Shown: positions 22,935 to 31,281 of the stretch, in pieces
Layout of the letters: every line of letters starts with the position of its first letter
Numbering within the stretch: the stretch's first letter is position 1
Program-made: the position numbers and the translations under genes
Assembly (NCBI GenBank): GCA_016783285.1
Contig: JADHWW010000001.1
Location: 23,861 to 87,860, forward strand
From: Anaerolineae bacterium
GTDB lineage: Bacteria; Chloroflexota; Anaerolineae; B4-G1
Direction of reading: 5' to 3'
DNA length: 64,000 nt
Notes under the pieces: generated by a model
The model's database searches: none
Told to the model about the DNA's origin: nothing
Seen by the model: the letters and a program-made list of their open reading frames with translations, nothing else

Positions 22935-23382
22935 GCCCCGCGTCTTCGTGGACGCTGACGTGCTCTTTGCCGGGGCCGCTTCGCCCAGCGAACACGGCGC
23001 CAGCCTCGTCATCCTGCGGATGGGCGAGATCACGTTGATTGAACCCCTCACCTCTCAGCAGGTGATCGCCGAGGCGGAGCGCAACCTGGAAGAGAAACTC
23101 CCCCAGGCCCTCCCGGCCTTTCGGCTGCTGGTCAGCCGCTGCCTGCGGGTGGTTCCCGATCCCCGGCCGGAGGACCTGGCCCCCTATGCGGGGGCTGCGG
23201 ACCCGAAGGACCTGCCCATCCTGGTCGCTGCCGTGCGGGAGGTCTGCCCCTGGCTGGTCACCTTCAACGTGCGTCATTTTCAACCGGGGCTCTCGGACAT
23301 CACCGTCCTGCGGCCTGGGGATTTCGTGCTACATGTCCGGGACTTGCTGGCCCACCTGAGCCCCGTAGGAGAAGAACCATGA
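22912..23382 (+). CDS. PIN-domain toxin (VapC-like)
   Basis: 156 residues from ATG 22912 with AGGAG upstream. PIN features: VFVDADVLFAGAAS with the first acidic pair, a middle Glu (VIAEAERNLEEKL), and the C-terminal acidic cluster GAADPKDLPILVAAV. PIN toxins cut RNA using Mg/Mn ions. Its stop overlaps the next ATG by ATGA, so toxin and following gene are translationally coupled. Confidence 0.85.
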   Translation: MPPIRRRKPRVFVDADVLFAGAASPSEHGASLVILRMGEITLIEPLTSQQVIAEAERNLEEKLPQALPAFRLLVSRCLRVVPDPRPEDLAPYAGAADPKDLPILVAAVREVCPWLVTFNVRHFQPGLSDITVLRPGDFVLHVRDLLAHLSPVGEEP

Positions 23383-23735
23383 CCGACCGCCATTTCATCG
23401 AGGAATCCTTCCCCGTCAAAGAAGGGGATCACTCAGCCAGTCGGGGCGGCCTCGCACAGTCCCCGATGGTTCATCTCTTCTCCGACACCCGACCTGAGGC
23501 CGAAGCGGTGCTGATCGGGCTTTTGCGCCAGGCTCCGCCGTGGCGCAAGTTGCACATGGTGGGCCAACTGAACCAGACCGTGCGCACGTTGGCCCTCAGC
23601 GGGCTGCGCCAACGGTACCCCGAGGCTGCTCCCCAGGAATTGCGTCGCCGCCTGGCCGACCTGTTGCTCGGCCCTGACCTTGCCGCCCTGGTATACGGCC
23701 CACTGGAAGTGCAGGAGGCTCCCGATGCTGTCTGA
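23379..23735 (+). CDS. Small protein paired with the nucleotidyltransferase, carrying a copied methylase start
   Basis: 118 residues. The first 15 (MTDRHFIEESFPVKE) are the start of the DUF1156 methylase encoded 930 bp downstream. The true partner protein probably begins at ATG 23466 (MVHLFSDTRPEAEAVLIGLL) and is helical (WRKLHMVGQLNQTVRTLAL, LRRRLADLLLGPDLAALVYG). Such small helical proteins sit next to nucleotidyltransferases and may form a toxin-antitoxin-like pair. No Pfam family recognised. Confidence 0.6.
   Translation: MTDRHFIEESFPVKEGDHSASRGGLAQSPMVHLFSDTRPEAEAVLIGLLRQAPPWRKLHMVGQLNQTVRTLALSGLRQRYPEAAPQELRRRLADLLLGPDLAALVYGPLEVQEAPDAV
23387..23424. repeat. 38-bp direct repeat, copy 1 (methylase 5' end)
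   Basis: Identical to 24344-24381 except one base. The pair brackets the small protein and nucleotidyltransferase genes. Confidence 0.9.
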
Positions 23736-24315
23736 ACCTATAGCCGTGACATTGCTGGTCATTGAAGCGTTAGAGGCATTGGACGTGCCGTACCTGATCG
23801 GCGGGTCGCTGGCCAGCGCAGTACACGGTGTGGCGCGGGCGACCGCGGACACCGATCTGGTGGCCGATTTGCGTTTTGAGCACGCCGAACCCCTGGCCCA
23901 GGCCCTGAGGGACGCTTTCTACGTGGACGCCGAATCCATCCAGGACGCCATCCGCCACCGCAGCAGTTTTAACGTCATCCACCTGGAGACAATGTTCAAG
24001 GTGGACGTTTTCGTCCGCAAGCAGCGTCCCTTTGACCAGGCACAGTTCGAGCGCCGCATACCCCAGGTCGTCGCCACCGATCCGGAACGCACGGCCTACG
24101 TCGCCAGCCCTGAAGACATCGTCCTGGCAAAACTGGAATGGTATCGTTTGGGCGGCGAGGTCTCGGACCGCCAGTGGCGCGACGTGTTGGGAGTCCTCAA
24201 AGTGCAAGGGGAGCGGCTTGATTTGGTGTATCTTCGCCGCTGGGCGACTGCATTGAAGATAGCCGACCTGTTGGAAAAGGCCCTGACCGCAGCAGAACAC
24301 AAGGAGACCGTATGA
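23725..24315 (+). CDS. Nucleotidyltransferase-fold protein (AbiEii-like or DUF6036-like)
   Basis: 196 residues from ATG 23725 with AGGAGG upstream, overlapping the previous gene by 11 bp. The nucleotidyltransferase start is visible (YLIGGSLASAVHGVARATAD, then TDLVADL), followed by VIHLETMFKVDVFV and SPEDIVLAKLEWYRLG. Related proteins act as toxins or as sensors in small defence modules; the catalytic state is unclear. The stop overlaps the methylase ATG by ATGA. Confidence 0.7.
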   Translation: MLSEPIAVTLLVIEALEALDVPYLIGGSLASAVHGVARATADTDLVADLRFEHAEPLAQALRDAFYVDAESIQDAIRHRSSFNVIHLETMFKVDVFVRKQRPFDQAQFERRIPQVVATDPERTAYVASPEDIVLAKLEWYRLGGEVSDRQWRDVLGVLKVQGERLDLVYLRRWATALKIADLLEKALTAAEHKETV

Positions 24316-27290
24316 CCGATCCTTCGACAGGCTCAGGACATAACCGCCGTTTCATCGAGGAATCCTTCCCCGTCAAAGAAGTGAGCGCCATCTCGGCCAA
24401 GGAGAAGAGCATCCGCCACGGCCACATCTGCACGCTGCACATCTGGTGGGCGCGGCGGCCCCTGGCCTCCTCTCGCGCTACGGCTTACGCCGCCCTGACC
24501 CCCGCGACCGACGACATCACCGAGTGGCAAAAGCAGCGAGATTTCATCGTCGAACTGAGCAAGTGGGAGAACTCCCTCGACCCCCATCTGCTGGAGAAGG
24601 CCCGCCGTGACATCCTGGAGGCCCACGCCCAACGGTTGAGCGCCGAGCGGGGCGAAACCGTAACTGTGGAGGACATCGAGGCCGGCCGCGCGCCCCTGCC
24701 GCGCGTGCTGGACCCCTTTGCCGGCGGCGGGGCGATCCCCCTGGAAGCCCTGCGGCTGGGCTGCGAGACCTATGCCAGCGACTACAACCCGGTGGCCGTC
24801 CTGATCCTCAAGGCCACGCTGGAATACCCCCAGAAGTTTGGGAATAGAACACGGATGGACACGGATAGGACGGATGAACACGGATTTTCTATAAGTACCC
24901 GTGAAGATCCGTCTAATCCGTCCCAATCCGTGTTCTATTCCCCTGGCCTGGAAGACACCTCCGTCACCAACCCGTTGCTGGAGGCGGTGAAGAAGTGGGG
25001 GGACTGGGTGCTGGAGAAGGCGCGGAAGGAACTGGCCGGTTTCTACCCACCCGATCCCGATGGCTCTATCCCGGTGGGCTATATCTGGGCGCGGACGATT
25101 CCCTGCCAGAATCCCGCCTGCGGCGCAGAGATCCCCTTGATGCGCCAGTTCTGGCTGGCGAAGAGGCCTAAGAAGAAGGTGGCGCTCTATCCGGCGGGGG
25201 AATGGAACACGGGGAAATGGAACACGGATGACACGGATATGACGGATCAGCACGGATCATCTAAAAAAATCCGTGAAAATCCGTCTAATCCGTCCGAATC
25301 CGTGTTCTATTTCCGCATCGTGGGCGATGGCTATGCCCCCTGGCCGGAGGGCTTCGACCCTGAAGCGGGCACCGTCCGCCGCGCCGTGGCCACCTGTCCG
25401 GTCTGCGGCGGGGTGGTAGAGGCCAAGATCACTCGCCGTCTTTTCCAGGAGGGGAAGGCCGGGCAGCGGATGGTGGCGGTGGTGCTGAAGCATCCCCAGC
25501 GGCGGGGCAAGACCTATCGCCTGGCGACGGCGGAAGATGTACGGATTTTCCGCGAGGCTGAGGCGGCGCTGCAGGAAAAGAGGGAGCGGCTGATGCTGGA
25601 ATGGGGAATGGATCCGGTGCCGGATGAAGATGCTCCGGGCACTCTTGGGAGCAATGCCTTGGGCTTTAGGTATTCATTCTATCGTTTTGGCGACTACTTC
25701 AACACCCGCCAGCAACTGGCCCTCATCACCTTCGCGGAGAGGGTGCGCCAGACCCACGCGCGGATGGTGGCGGAGGGGTATGAGCCGGAATTCGCCAAGG
25801 CGGTGGCGACGTACCTGGCGCTACAGGTGGATATGGTTGCAGCTTTTACTAACACGCTGGCAAGATGGGAAAATACATCCGAAGCAATTAAGCAGCTCTA
25901 CTCAAGACAAGCTTTGCCAATGCTTTGGGATTATGCGGAAGTTAATCCCTTCAGCGGTTCCTCAGGTAGTTTTGAGACGGGTCGAGAATACTACTTCAAG
26001 GTGATGGAACATTGTTCTCAAACCTGCAACACCCCTGCCACTGTCACCCAATCCTCTGTCACCCAACTCCTTTATCCCGACGGCTACTTTGACGCCGTCT
26101 TCACAGACCCGCCCTACTACGACAACGTGAACTACTCTGTCCTATCGGATTTCTTCTACGTCTGGCTCAAACGCACCGTGGGCCACCTGTACCCGGACCT
26201 CTTCTCCACCCCCCTGACACCCAAGTCTAACGAAATCGTCTCTGATCGTTATCGTCAGGGGGGAAAGGAAGCAGCAAAGGAGTTCTTTGAAGAGAATATC
26301 AAGCGGGCCTTCCAGGAGATCCACCGCGTTCTCAAACCCGGCGGGGTGACCGTCATCGTCTATGCCCACAAGTCCACCGCTGGCTGGGAGACGGTGATCA
26401 ACGCCCTGCTGGACTCCGGGCTGGTGGTGAGCGGCTCCTGGCCGCTCCGTACCGAGATGAAAGGCCGGCTTACTGCCCAGGAAACGGCATCGTTGGCTTC
26501 CTCCATCTACATCGTCGCCTGTAAAATGGCCCGCCAGCCCACCGGTTTCTACAACGAAGTCCGAGAGGAACTGCACCAGCACTTGGATCACAAACTGCAC
26601 CGCCTCTGGGAGGAGGGCATCGGCGGGGCCGATTTTTTCATCGCCGCCATCGGCTCGGCTATCGAGGTCTTCGGCAAGTACGAGCAGGTGATGGACTATG
26701 AGGGCCACACCGTCCGCGCCGACCGGTTGCTGCAGGACGTGCGCACCATCGCCACCGACTACGCCGTGCGCCAAATCCTGCATGGTAGGGGCGGGTCTAA
26801 GACCCGCCCCTACGGTGGCGAGGTCAGCGACCTGACCCGGTTCTACGTCCTCTGGCGCTGGAACTACGGCGAGGCGCGCGTGCCCTTCGACGAGGCCCGC
26901 AAACTGGCCCAATCCTGCGGCGTGGACCTGGCGCGGGAGTGGGGGCGGCGCGGCTTTGTCCACAAGGAGCGGGAGTTCGTCCGCCTCCTGGGGCCGCAGC
27001 GGCGCAAACTGGATGATTTGGAAAAAGACGACACCCGCGAACTGATTGACGTCCTGCACCGCGTCTTGCTCCTGTGGGAGAAGGGGCGGCGGGAGGAACT
27101 GGTGCAGGCGTTGGCGGCCAGCGGTTATGGTCGCAGCGAAGCCTTCTACCGCGTCGCCCAGGCCGTCTCCGAGACGCTGCCCAACGAGAGCAAGGAGAAG
27201 AAACTGCTGGATGGGTTTCTGGTCGGGCGTGAGAGGGTGCGGGAAGAGGTGGGCAAAGCGACGCAGCAGGGCAGATTGTGGGAGGAATAG
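24312..27290 (+). CDS. DUF1156/COG1743 adenine-specific DNA methylase with zinc ribbons
   Basis: 992 residues. The S-adenosylmethionine loop is LDPFAGGGAIPLEAL (from 133), the catalytic motif IV is DPPY (599-602), and zinc-ribbon cysteines lie near 264 (CQNPACG) and 361 (CPVCGG). The family (COG1743) travels with a COG1483 ATPase and a large helicase in defence islands, where it would mark self DNA. Oddities: a 24-bp repeat adds PSTGSGHN after codon 3; two 100-bp copies of repeat B add about 34 residues each near 177 and 301; a GC palindrome (26785-26813) adds HGRGGSKTRPYGG near 824. All keep the frame open. Confidence 0.9.
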   Translation: MTDPSTGSGHNRRFIEESFPVKEVSAISAKEKSIRHGHICTLHIWWARRPLASSRATAYAALTPATDDITEWQKQRDFIVELSKWENSLDPHLLEKARRDILEAHAQRLSAERGETVTVEDIEAGRAPLPRVLDPFAGGGAIPLEALRLGCETYASDYNPVAVLILKATLEYPQKFGNRTRMDTDRTDEHGFSISTREDPSNPSQSVFYSPGLEDTSVTNPLLEAVKKWGDWVLEKARKELAGFYPPDPDGSIPVGYIWARTIPCQNPACGAEIPLMRQFWLAKRPKKKVALYPAGEWNTGKWNTDDTDMTDQHGSSKKIRENPSNPSESVFYFRIVGDGYAPWPEGFDPEAGTVRRAVATCPVCGGVVEAKITRRLFQEGKAGQRMVAVVLKHPQRRGKTYRLATAEDVRIFREAEAALQEKRERLMLEWGMDPVPDEDAPGTLGSNALGFRYSFYRFGDYFNTRQQLALITFAERVRQTHARMVAEGYEPEFAKAVATYLALQVDMVAAFTNTLARWENTSEAIKQLYSRQALPMLWDYAEVNPFSGSSGSFETGREYYFKVMEHCSQTCNTPATVTQSSVTQLLYPDGYFDAVFTDPPYYDNVNYSVLSDFFYVWLKRTVGHLYPDLFSTPLTPKSNEIVSDRYRQGGKEAAKEFFEENIKRAFQEIHRVLKPGGVTVIVYAHKSTAGWETVINALLDSGLVVSGSWPLRTEMKGRLTAQETASLASSIYIVACKMARQPTGFYNEVREELHQHLDHKLHRLWEEGIGGADFFIAAIGSAIEVFGKYEQVMDYEGHTVRADRLLQDVRTIATDYAVRQILHGRGGSKTRPYGGEVSDLTRFYVLWRWNYGEARVPFDEARKLAQSCGVDLAREWGRRGFVHKEREFVRLLGPQRRKLDDLEKDDTRELIDVLHRVLLLWEKGRREELVQALAASGYGRSEAFYRVAQAVSETLPNESKEKKLLDGFLVGRERVREEVGKATQQGRLWEE
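24320..24343. repeat. 24-bp CCTTCGACAGGCTCAGGACA element in the methylase start
   Basis: Present between codons 3 and 4 of the methylase but absent from the duplicated start at 23379. It adds eight codons without breaking the frame. Related units recur at 42944-43112. Confidence 0.85.
24344..24381. repeat. 38-bp direct repeat, copy 2
   Basis: Second copy of the methylase 5' segment; see 23387-23424. Confidence 0.9.
24841..24941. repeat. Element B inside the methylase, copy 1
   Basis: Palindrome with arms GGAATAGAACACGGA and TCCGTGTTCTATTCC, about 101 bp. Encodes RMDTDRTDEHG and DPSNPSQSVFY in frame. Confidence 0.9.
25213..25314. repeat. Element B inside the methylase, copy 2
   Basis: Arms GGAAATGGAACACGGA and TCCGTGTTCTATTTCC, about 102 bp. 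Encodes NTDDTDMTDQHG and NPSNPSESVFY in the same frame phase as copy 1. Confidence 0.9.
26785..26813. repeat. GC-rich palindrome inside the methylase
   Basis: GTAGGGGCGGGTCT, A, AGACCCGCCCCTAC. A perfect inverted repeat read through in frame. Confidence 0.85.
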
Positions 27291-27511
27291 AACACGGAGG
27301 AATAGAACACGGATGACACGGATTGGACGGATTCGCACGGATTGAAAAGAAAGGTTAAGAGATCTGTGTAAATCCGTAGCATCCGTTGAATCCGTGTGCT
27401 ATTACTAAATAGAACACGGATAACACAGATGAGACGGATTCTCGCGGATTGAAAAGAAAGGTTAAGAAATCTGTGTAAATCCGTAGCATCCGTTGAATCC
27501 GTGTGCTATTG
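27290..27511. repeat. Two tandem copies of element B
   Basis: 27290-27403 and 27408-27511, both running from AATAGAACACGGA to TCCGTGTGCTATT around an A/G-rich centre. They fill the gap between the methylase and the GxxExxY gene; no gene or promoter seen in it. Confidence 0.85.
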
Positions 27512-27524
27512 TCAGGAGGCAAAG

Positions 27525-27908
27525 ATGTTGCGCGAGGAAATCACAGGGGCGATTATCAAGGCTTTCTACACGGTGTACAATGCCCTGGGCTATGGCTTTC
27601 TGGAGAAAGTGTACGAGAATGCCCTGGTCCACGAGTTAGCCGAGCAGGGTCTCCGAGTTCGTCAGCAAATGCCCATTCAGGTTTACTACGATGGCATTTC
27701 TGTCGGTGAGTACTTCGCTGATCTGGCGGTGGAGGATTGCGTCATTGTGGAACTGAAGGCCGCCGAGAGTCTGCGGCCGGAGCACACTGCTCAACTGATC
27801 AACTATCTCAAGGCCACCGATGTAGAAGTCGGGCTCTTGCTCAACTTCGGCCCCAAGCCAGCGTTCGCCCGCAAGATCTTCACTAATGACAGGAAGAAAC
27901 GAGATTAG
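27525..27908 (+). CDS. GxxExxY family protein
   Basis: 127 residues from ATG 27525 with AGGAGGC upstream. The name motif is present (GFLEKVY inside YGFLEKVYENAL), followed by ADLAVEDCVIVELKA, the D...E-x-K pattern of the PD-(D/E)XK nuclease superfamily. Function is unproven. The gene is bracketed by copies of element B on both sides, which suggests it entered the defence operon as a passenger. Confidence 0.88.
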   Translation: MLREEITGAIIKAFYTVYNALGYGFLEKVYENALVHELAEQGLRVRQQMPIQVYYDGISVGEYFADLAVEDCVIVELKAAESLRPEHTAQLINYLKATDVEVGLLLNFGPKPAFARKIFTNDRKKRD

Positions 27909-27998
27909 AACACGGATGAGACAGATTCTCACTGATCAGAAGAAAAAATAAAAAAATCTGTGTTCATCCGTCGCATCCGCGTTCATCCGTGTTCTATT
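27906..27998. repeat. Element B, copy after the GxxExxY gene
   Basis: Arms TTAGAACACGGATGAGACAG and ATCCGTGTTCTATT around an A-rich centre. Confidence 0.8.
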
Positions 27999-28018
27999 CT
28001 GTATCGGGAGGTGAAACG

Positions 28019-30595
28019 ATGACTGCATTTCACACCATCGCCGTACCACACGAGGATATCCTGGCCGGCCGGCTGACACTAGACGTCTTCGCCGCCGACC
28101 TGTGGGAGGTCCACAAGGGCCGCGCCCCCGACGAGTACCGCGACCCTACCCGCTTTTTCCAACAGACCTACCAGACCGAGGGGCTGCGCAACCTGCTGGC
28201 CGTGGTCGAGAAGCGGCTGCGCGGCGAGGGCGGCGATCCCGTCATCCAGATCCAGACCCCCTTCGGCGGCGGCAAGACTCACGCCCTCATCGCCATGTAC
28301 CACAAGGCGGCCGAGTGGGAAACCAACCGGGTGGTCATCGTGGGCACGCCGATGGCTCCCACCGACACCTTATGGGGCCAGATAGCGGAGCAACTCACCG
28401 GCAGCGTAGGGCAAATTGGCAATTTGCCCCACACGGCCCCCGGTCGTGAATCCCTGCGGGCACTCCTGGAGGCCCACCAGCCGCTGCTCATCCTGATGGA
28501 CGAGGTGTTAGAGTACGCCACCAAGGCCGCTGGTGTGCCGGTCGGTTCCAGCACCCTCTCGGCCCAGACGCTCGCCTTCCTGCAGGAACTGACCGAGGCC
28601 GCCAGCACCCTGGAGCGGGTCTGCCTGGCGGTCACCCTGCCCTCCAGCGTGTTGGAGCACTACGACGAGGGCGCGGAGAGACTGTTCCGCCAACTCCAGA
28701 AGGTGGCCGGGCGGGTGGAGAAGATCTATACCCCGGTGCAGGAGCACGAGATCACCCAGGTCATCCGCCGCCGCCTCTTTTCCTCGGTGGACGATAAGCG
28801 GATGCAGGAGGTCGTAGACCAATTCATCAACTACGCCGGCGGCGAGTCGCTGCTGCCAGCAGGAGTAGAGCCTTCCGAGTACCGCCAGCGCTTCGAGACG
28901 TCCTATCCCTTCCTGCCGGAGGTGGTGGACATCCTCTATCAGCGCTGGGGCAGTTTCACCAGTTTCCAGCGCACACGAGGCGTGCTGCGCCTTCTTTCAT
29001 TGGTCGTCCACGCCCTCAAGGAGCGAGAACTCCCTTACATCACGCTGGCCGACTTTGACCTGGCCAACCAGGAGGTGCGCCGCGAACTGCTCAAGCACAT
29101 CGGCCCCGAGTACGACAGCGTCATCGCCGCCGACATCACCGGACAGGAGGCCGGAGCCCGCAAGGTGGACGGGGAACTGGGCCCGGCCTACCAGGGATTG
29201 CGGTTGGGGACGCGGGTGGCCACCACCATCTTCCTGTACTCCTTCTCCGGCGGCGTCGAGCGGGGGGCCACGCTGGGCGAGGTCAAGCGGAGCGCGACCA
29301 CTACCGGCAACCCGGCCAGTGTGATCGCCGAAGCGGTCGAATTGTTAAAGAGCCGCCATCTCTTCTACGTGCAACAACAGAGCGGCAAGTACTTCTTCAC
29401 CAACCAGCCTAACCTCAACCGTATCCTGCTCACCCGGATGGAGAACATCGAGCCGACTGAGATCGCGGTTGAGGAAGAGGCTCTGCTGAAGACTCGCGTG
29501 GGCGGGCGGCGGCTCAAGGTTTTCCTATGGCCCACCTCCGACGCCGATATCCCCGACACGCCTGATCTGAAGCTGATCCTCCTGCAGGAACGGGATGACG
29601 TCCTGATGGAGGCCATATTGAAGCAGAAAGGGACCATTCCCCGTGTCCATTGCAACACCCCCTTCTTCCTGGTGGCGCTGGAGAACGAACGGCCCGCCCT
29701 GGAGATGCTGATGCGCAAGAGTCTGGCGTACGAGACGTTGGCAGAAGACGCGACACTCAGCCTGACCGCAGATCAGCAGAAAGAGATCAAAGCGGAACTG
29801 AAGAAAACCCGTGGCGACCTGGCCGAAGCGGTGCGCCGCACCTACCGGCAACTGTTCATCCCTGCCCGCGACGGTCTGAAGGAACTCGATCTGGGCATCC
29901 CGACGTATGGAGAGGACAAACCGCTGGACGAGGAAGTGTACGACAAACTGCGCCTGGACGGGGAGATATCGGAGCGCATCGTGCCCCTGGTCATCAAGAA
30001 ACGCTACCTGCCGGAGCAGGAGTACGTGCTGACCGAGCAATTGGCCCAGGCTGGGCTGCGGACGCCGGGGGAGATGCGGGTCGTCAGCCGAGAGGCGTGG
30101 GAGGAGGGAATCGCCGCAGGGGTGCGCCAGGGGTTGTTTGGGCTGGGGGAGTTGGAGGACGACCGGCCCGTATGCCGCTACTTCAAGGAAGAGCCGTATG
30201 TTGGGCTGGCGGGCAGCGAGGTCATCATCCAGGCCGAAATCTGCCAGGCCCAGCGGGCGGCAGAAGCGGAACAGCCGGCCTACCGCTCTCCGGAAGAGGT
30301 GGGGGCGGCGGTACAGGAACCTGGTCTTACAACCGTTGGCGAGACACCCGATGTTACCGGCATAGAGAGCCGCAAGCGCGTGCCTCTGCACCTCCGGCGG
30401 CGGGTCCGGCTTCAGTTCACTGTGCCGAAGGGCAAAGTCGCCGGCCTGATGGGAGTGATGAACCTGCTCCAGTACAAATTCGACCGGCTGGAGGTCGTGC
30501 TCTCGGCTGAGCATGGGGAGATCTCCGAGCAGGAGTACGAGGACAAGATCCAGGAAACGTTCCGGCAATTGGGGATCGAGGTCGCGGAGGAGTGA
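28019..30595 (+). CDS. DUF499/COG1483 AAA-type ATPase (defence-associated)
   Basis: 858 residues from ATG 28019 with GGGAGGTG upstream. Walker A is TPFGGGKTHALIAMYH (from about 80), Walker B LLILMDEVLEY (about 157-167). The rest is long and helical with no other clear domain; the C-terminal 80 residues (VPLHLRRRVRLQFTVPKGKV) match the family end. COG1483 ATPases co-occur with COG1743 methylases and SNF2 helicases. A palindrome (28406-28432) near residue 130-138 adds VGQIGNLPH in frame. Third core gene of the system. Confidence 0.88.
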   Translation: MTAFHTIAVPHEDILAGRLTLDVFAADLWEVHKGRAPDEYRDPTRFFQQTYQTEGLRNLLAVVEKRLRGEGGDPVIQIQTPFGGGKTHALIAMYHKAAEWETNRVVIVGTPMAPTDTLWGQIAEQLTGSVGQIGNLPHTAPGRESLRALLEAHQPLLILMDEVLEYATKAAGVPVGSSTLSAQTLAFLQELTEAASTLERVCLAVTLPSSVLEHYDEGAERLFRQLQKVAGRVEKIYTPVQEHEITQVIRRRLFSSVDDKRMQEVVDQFINYAGGESLLPAGVEPSEYRQRFETSYPFLPEVVDILYQRWGSFTSFQRTRGVLRLLSLVVHALKERELPYITLADFDLANQEVRRELLKHIGPEYDSVIAADITGQEAGARKVDGELGPAYQGLRLGTRVATTIFLYSFSGGVERGATLGEVKRSATTTGNPASVIAEAVELLKSRHLFYVQQQSGKYFFTNQPNLNRILLTRMENIEPTEIAVEEEALLKTRVGGRRLKVFLWPTSDADIPDTPDLKLILLQERDDVLMEAILKQKGTIPRVHCNTPFFLVALENERPALEMLMRKSLAYETLAEDATLSLTADQQKEIKAELKKTRGDLAEAVRRTYRQLFIPARDGLKELDLGIPTYGEDKPLDEEVYDKLRLDGEISERIVPLVIKKRYLPEQEYVLTEQLAQAGLRTPGEMRVVSREAWEEGIAAGVRQGLFGLGELEDDRPVCRYFKEEPYVGLAGSEVIIQAEICQAQRAAEAEQPAYRSPEEVGAAVQEPGLTTVGETPDVTGIESRKRVPLHLRRRVRLQFTVPKGKVAGLMGVMNLLQYKFDRLEVVLSAEHGEISEQEYEDKIQETFRQLGIEVAEE
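28406..28432. repeat. AT-centred palindrome inside the DUF499 gene
   Basis: GTAGGGCAAATTGGCAATTT with CGCC-type flank: GGGCAAATT pairs with AATTTGCCC. Read through in frame as VGQIGNLPHTAP. Confidence 0.7.
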
Positions 30596-30610
30596 GATTA
30601 CGGGAGTCTG

Positions 30611-31204
30611 TTATCGCTCAATCCCCTTCCGCGCCATCACCCCCTGCTGGTAATAGTGCTTCACCTCCCGCATCTCCGTCACCAGATCGGCCCGCTCGAT
30701 CAGTTCCTGCGGGGCACGGCGGCCGGTGAGGATCACCTCCACATGTTCTGGCCGCTGATCCAGAAACGCCAGCGCCTCCTCGACGGTGAGCAGCCCGAAC
30801 CAGATCGTCACGTTGACCTCGTCCAGCACCACGATGTCGTACTGGCCCGAGAGCATCGCCTCCCGCGCCCGCTCCAGCCCCCGGCGGGCCTGGGCCACGT
30901 GCTCGGAGGTGACCTCCTCCCGGTGGATGCAGCGCACGTCCCCATACTGCTCAATCGTAATGGTAGGGGCAGGGCTTGTCCCTGCCCCGCTTGTCCCCGC
31001 CCCGTAGTCGCGCAGCGCCTCCAGTTCCCCGTAGTGCTGGCCCTTCATAAACTGGCCGATGTAAGTGTGCATTCCATGGCCGGAAGCCCGCAGCGCCAGG
31101 CCCAGGGCGGCGGTGGTTTTTCCCTTGCCGTCTCCTGTATAGACCTGCACGTAACCTCTCGAGAGCCGCCCGTCGTTCATTTGCTCAGAGTCATCGGTTT
31201 GCAT
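30611..31204 (-). CDS. btuR: Cob(I)yrinic acid a,c-diamide/cobalamin adenosyltransferase (BtuR/CobO)
   Basis: 197 residues from ATG 31204 with GGAGGT six bases upstream. P-loop VYTGDGKGKTTAALG, Walker B-like VVLDEVN, and the C-terminal ADLVTEMREVKHYYQQGVMA are hallmarks of the CobA/CobO/BtuR family, which attaches the adenosyl group to cobalt to make coenzyme B12. It ends the ECF operon, so imported corrinoid would be converted at once. Residues about 68-80 (GAGTSGAGTSPAPT) come from a GC palindrome inserted in frame (30966-30988). Confidence 0.93.
   Translation of the reverse strand: MQTDDSEQMNDGRLSRGYVQVYTGDGKGKTTAALGLALRASGHGMHTYIGQFMKGQHYGELEALRDYGAGTSGAGTSPAPTITIEQYGDVRCIHREEVTSEHVAQARRGLERAREAMLSGQYDIVVLDEVNVTIWFGLLTVEEALAFLDQRPEHVEVILTGRRAPQELIERADLVTEMREVKHYYQQGVMARKGIER
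30963..31006. repeat. GC palindrome inside btuR
   Basis: GGGGCAGGG (30966-30974) pairs with CCCTGCCCC (30980-30988), plus a further partial unit to 31006. Read through in frame. Confidence 0.75.
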
Positions 31205-31244
31205 CTTCGACCTCCGCAGTCTACTCCGATGTCATCAAATGGCT

Positions 31245-31270
31245 GTGGGACAAGATGCCATCTTGTCCTA
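31245..31270. repeat. Palindrome between ecfA and btuR
   Basis: TGGGACAAGATG, CCATCTTGTCC: a small inverted repeat in the 77-bp gap between the two genes. Half-units (GGACAAGATG) also occur near 3110 and 40175. Confidence 0.65.
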
Positions 31271-31281
31271 CCTGCCTGTTT

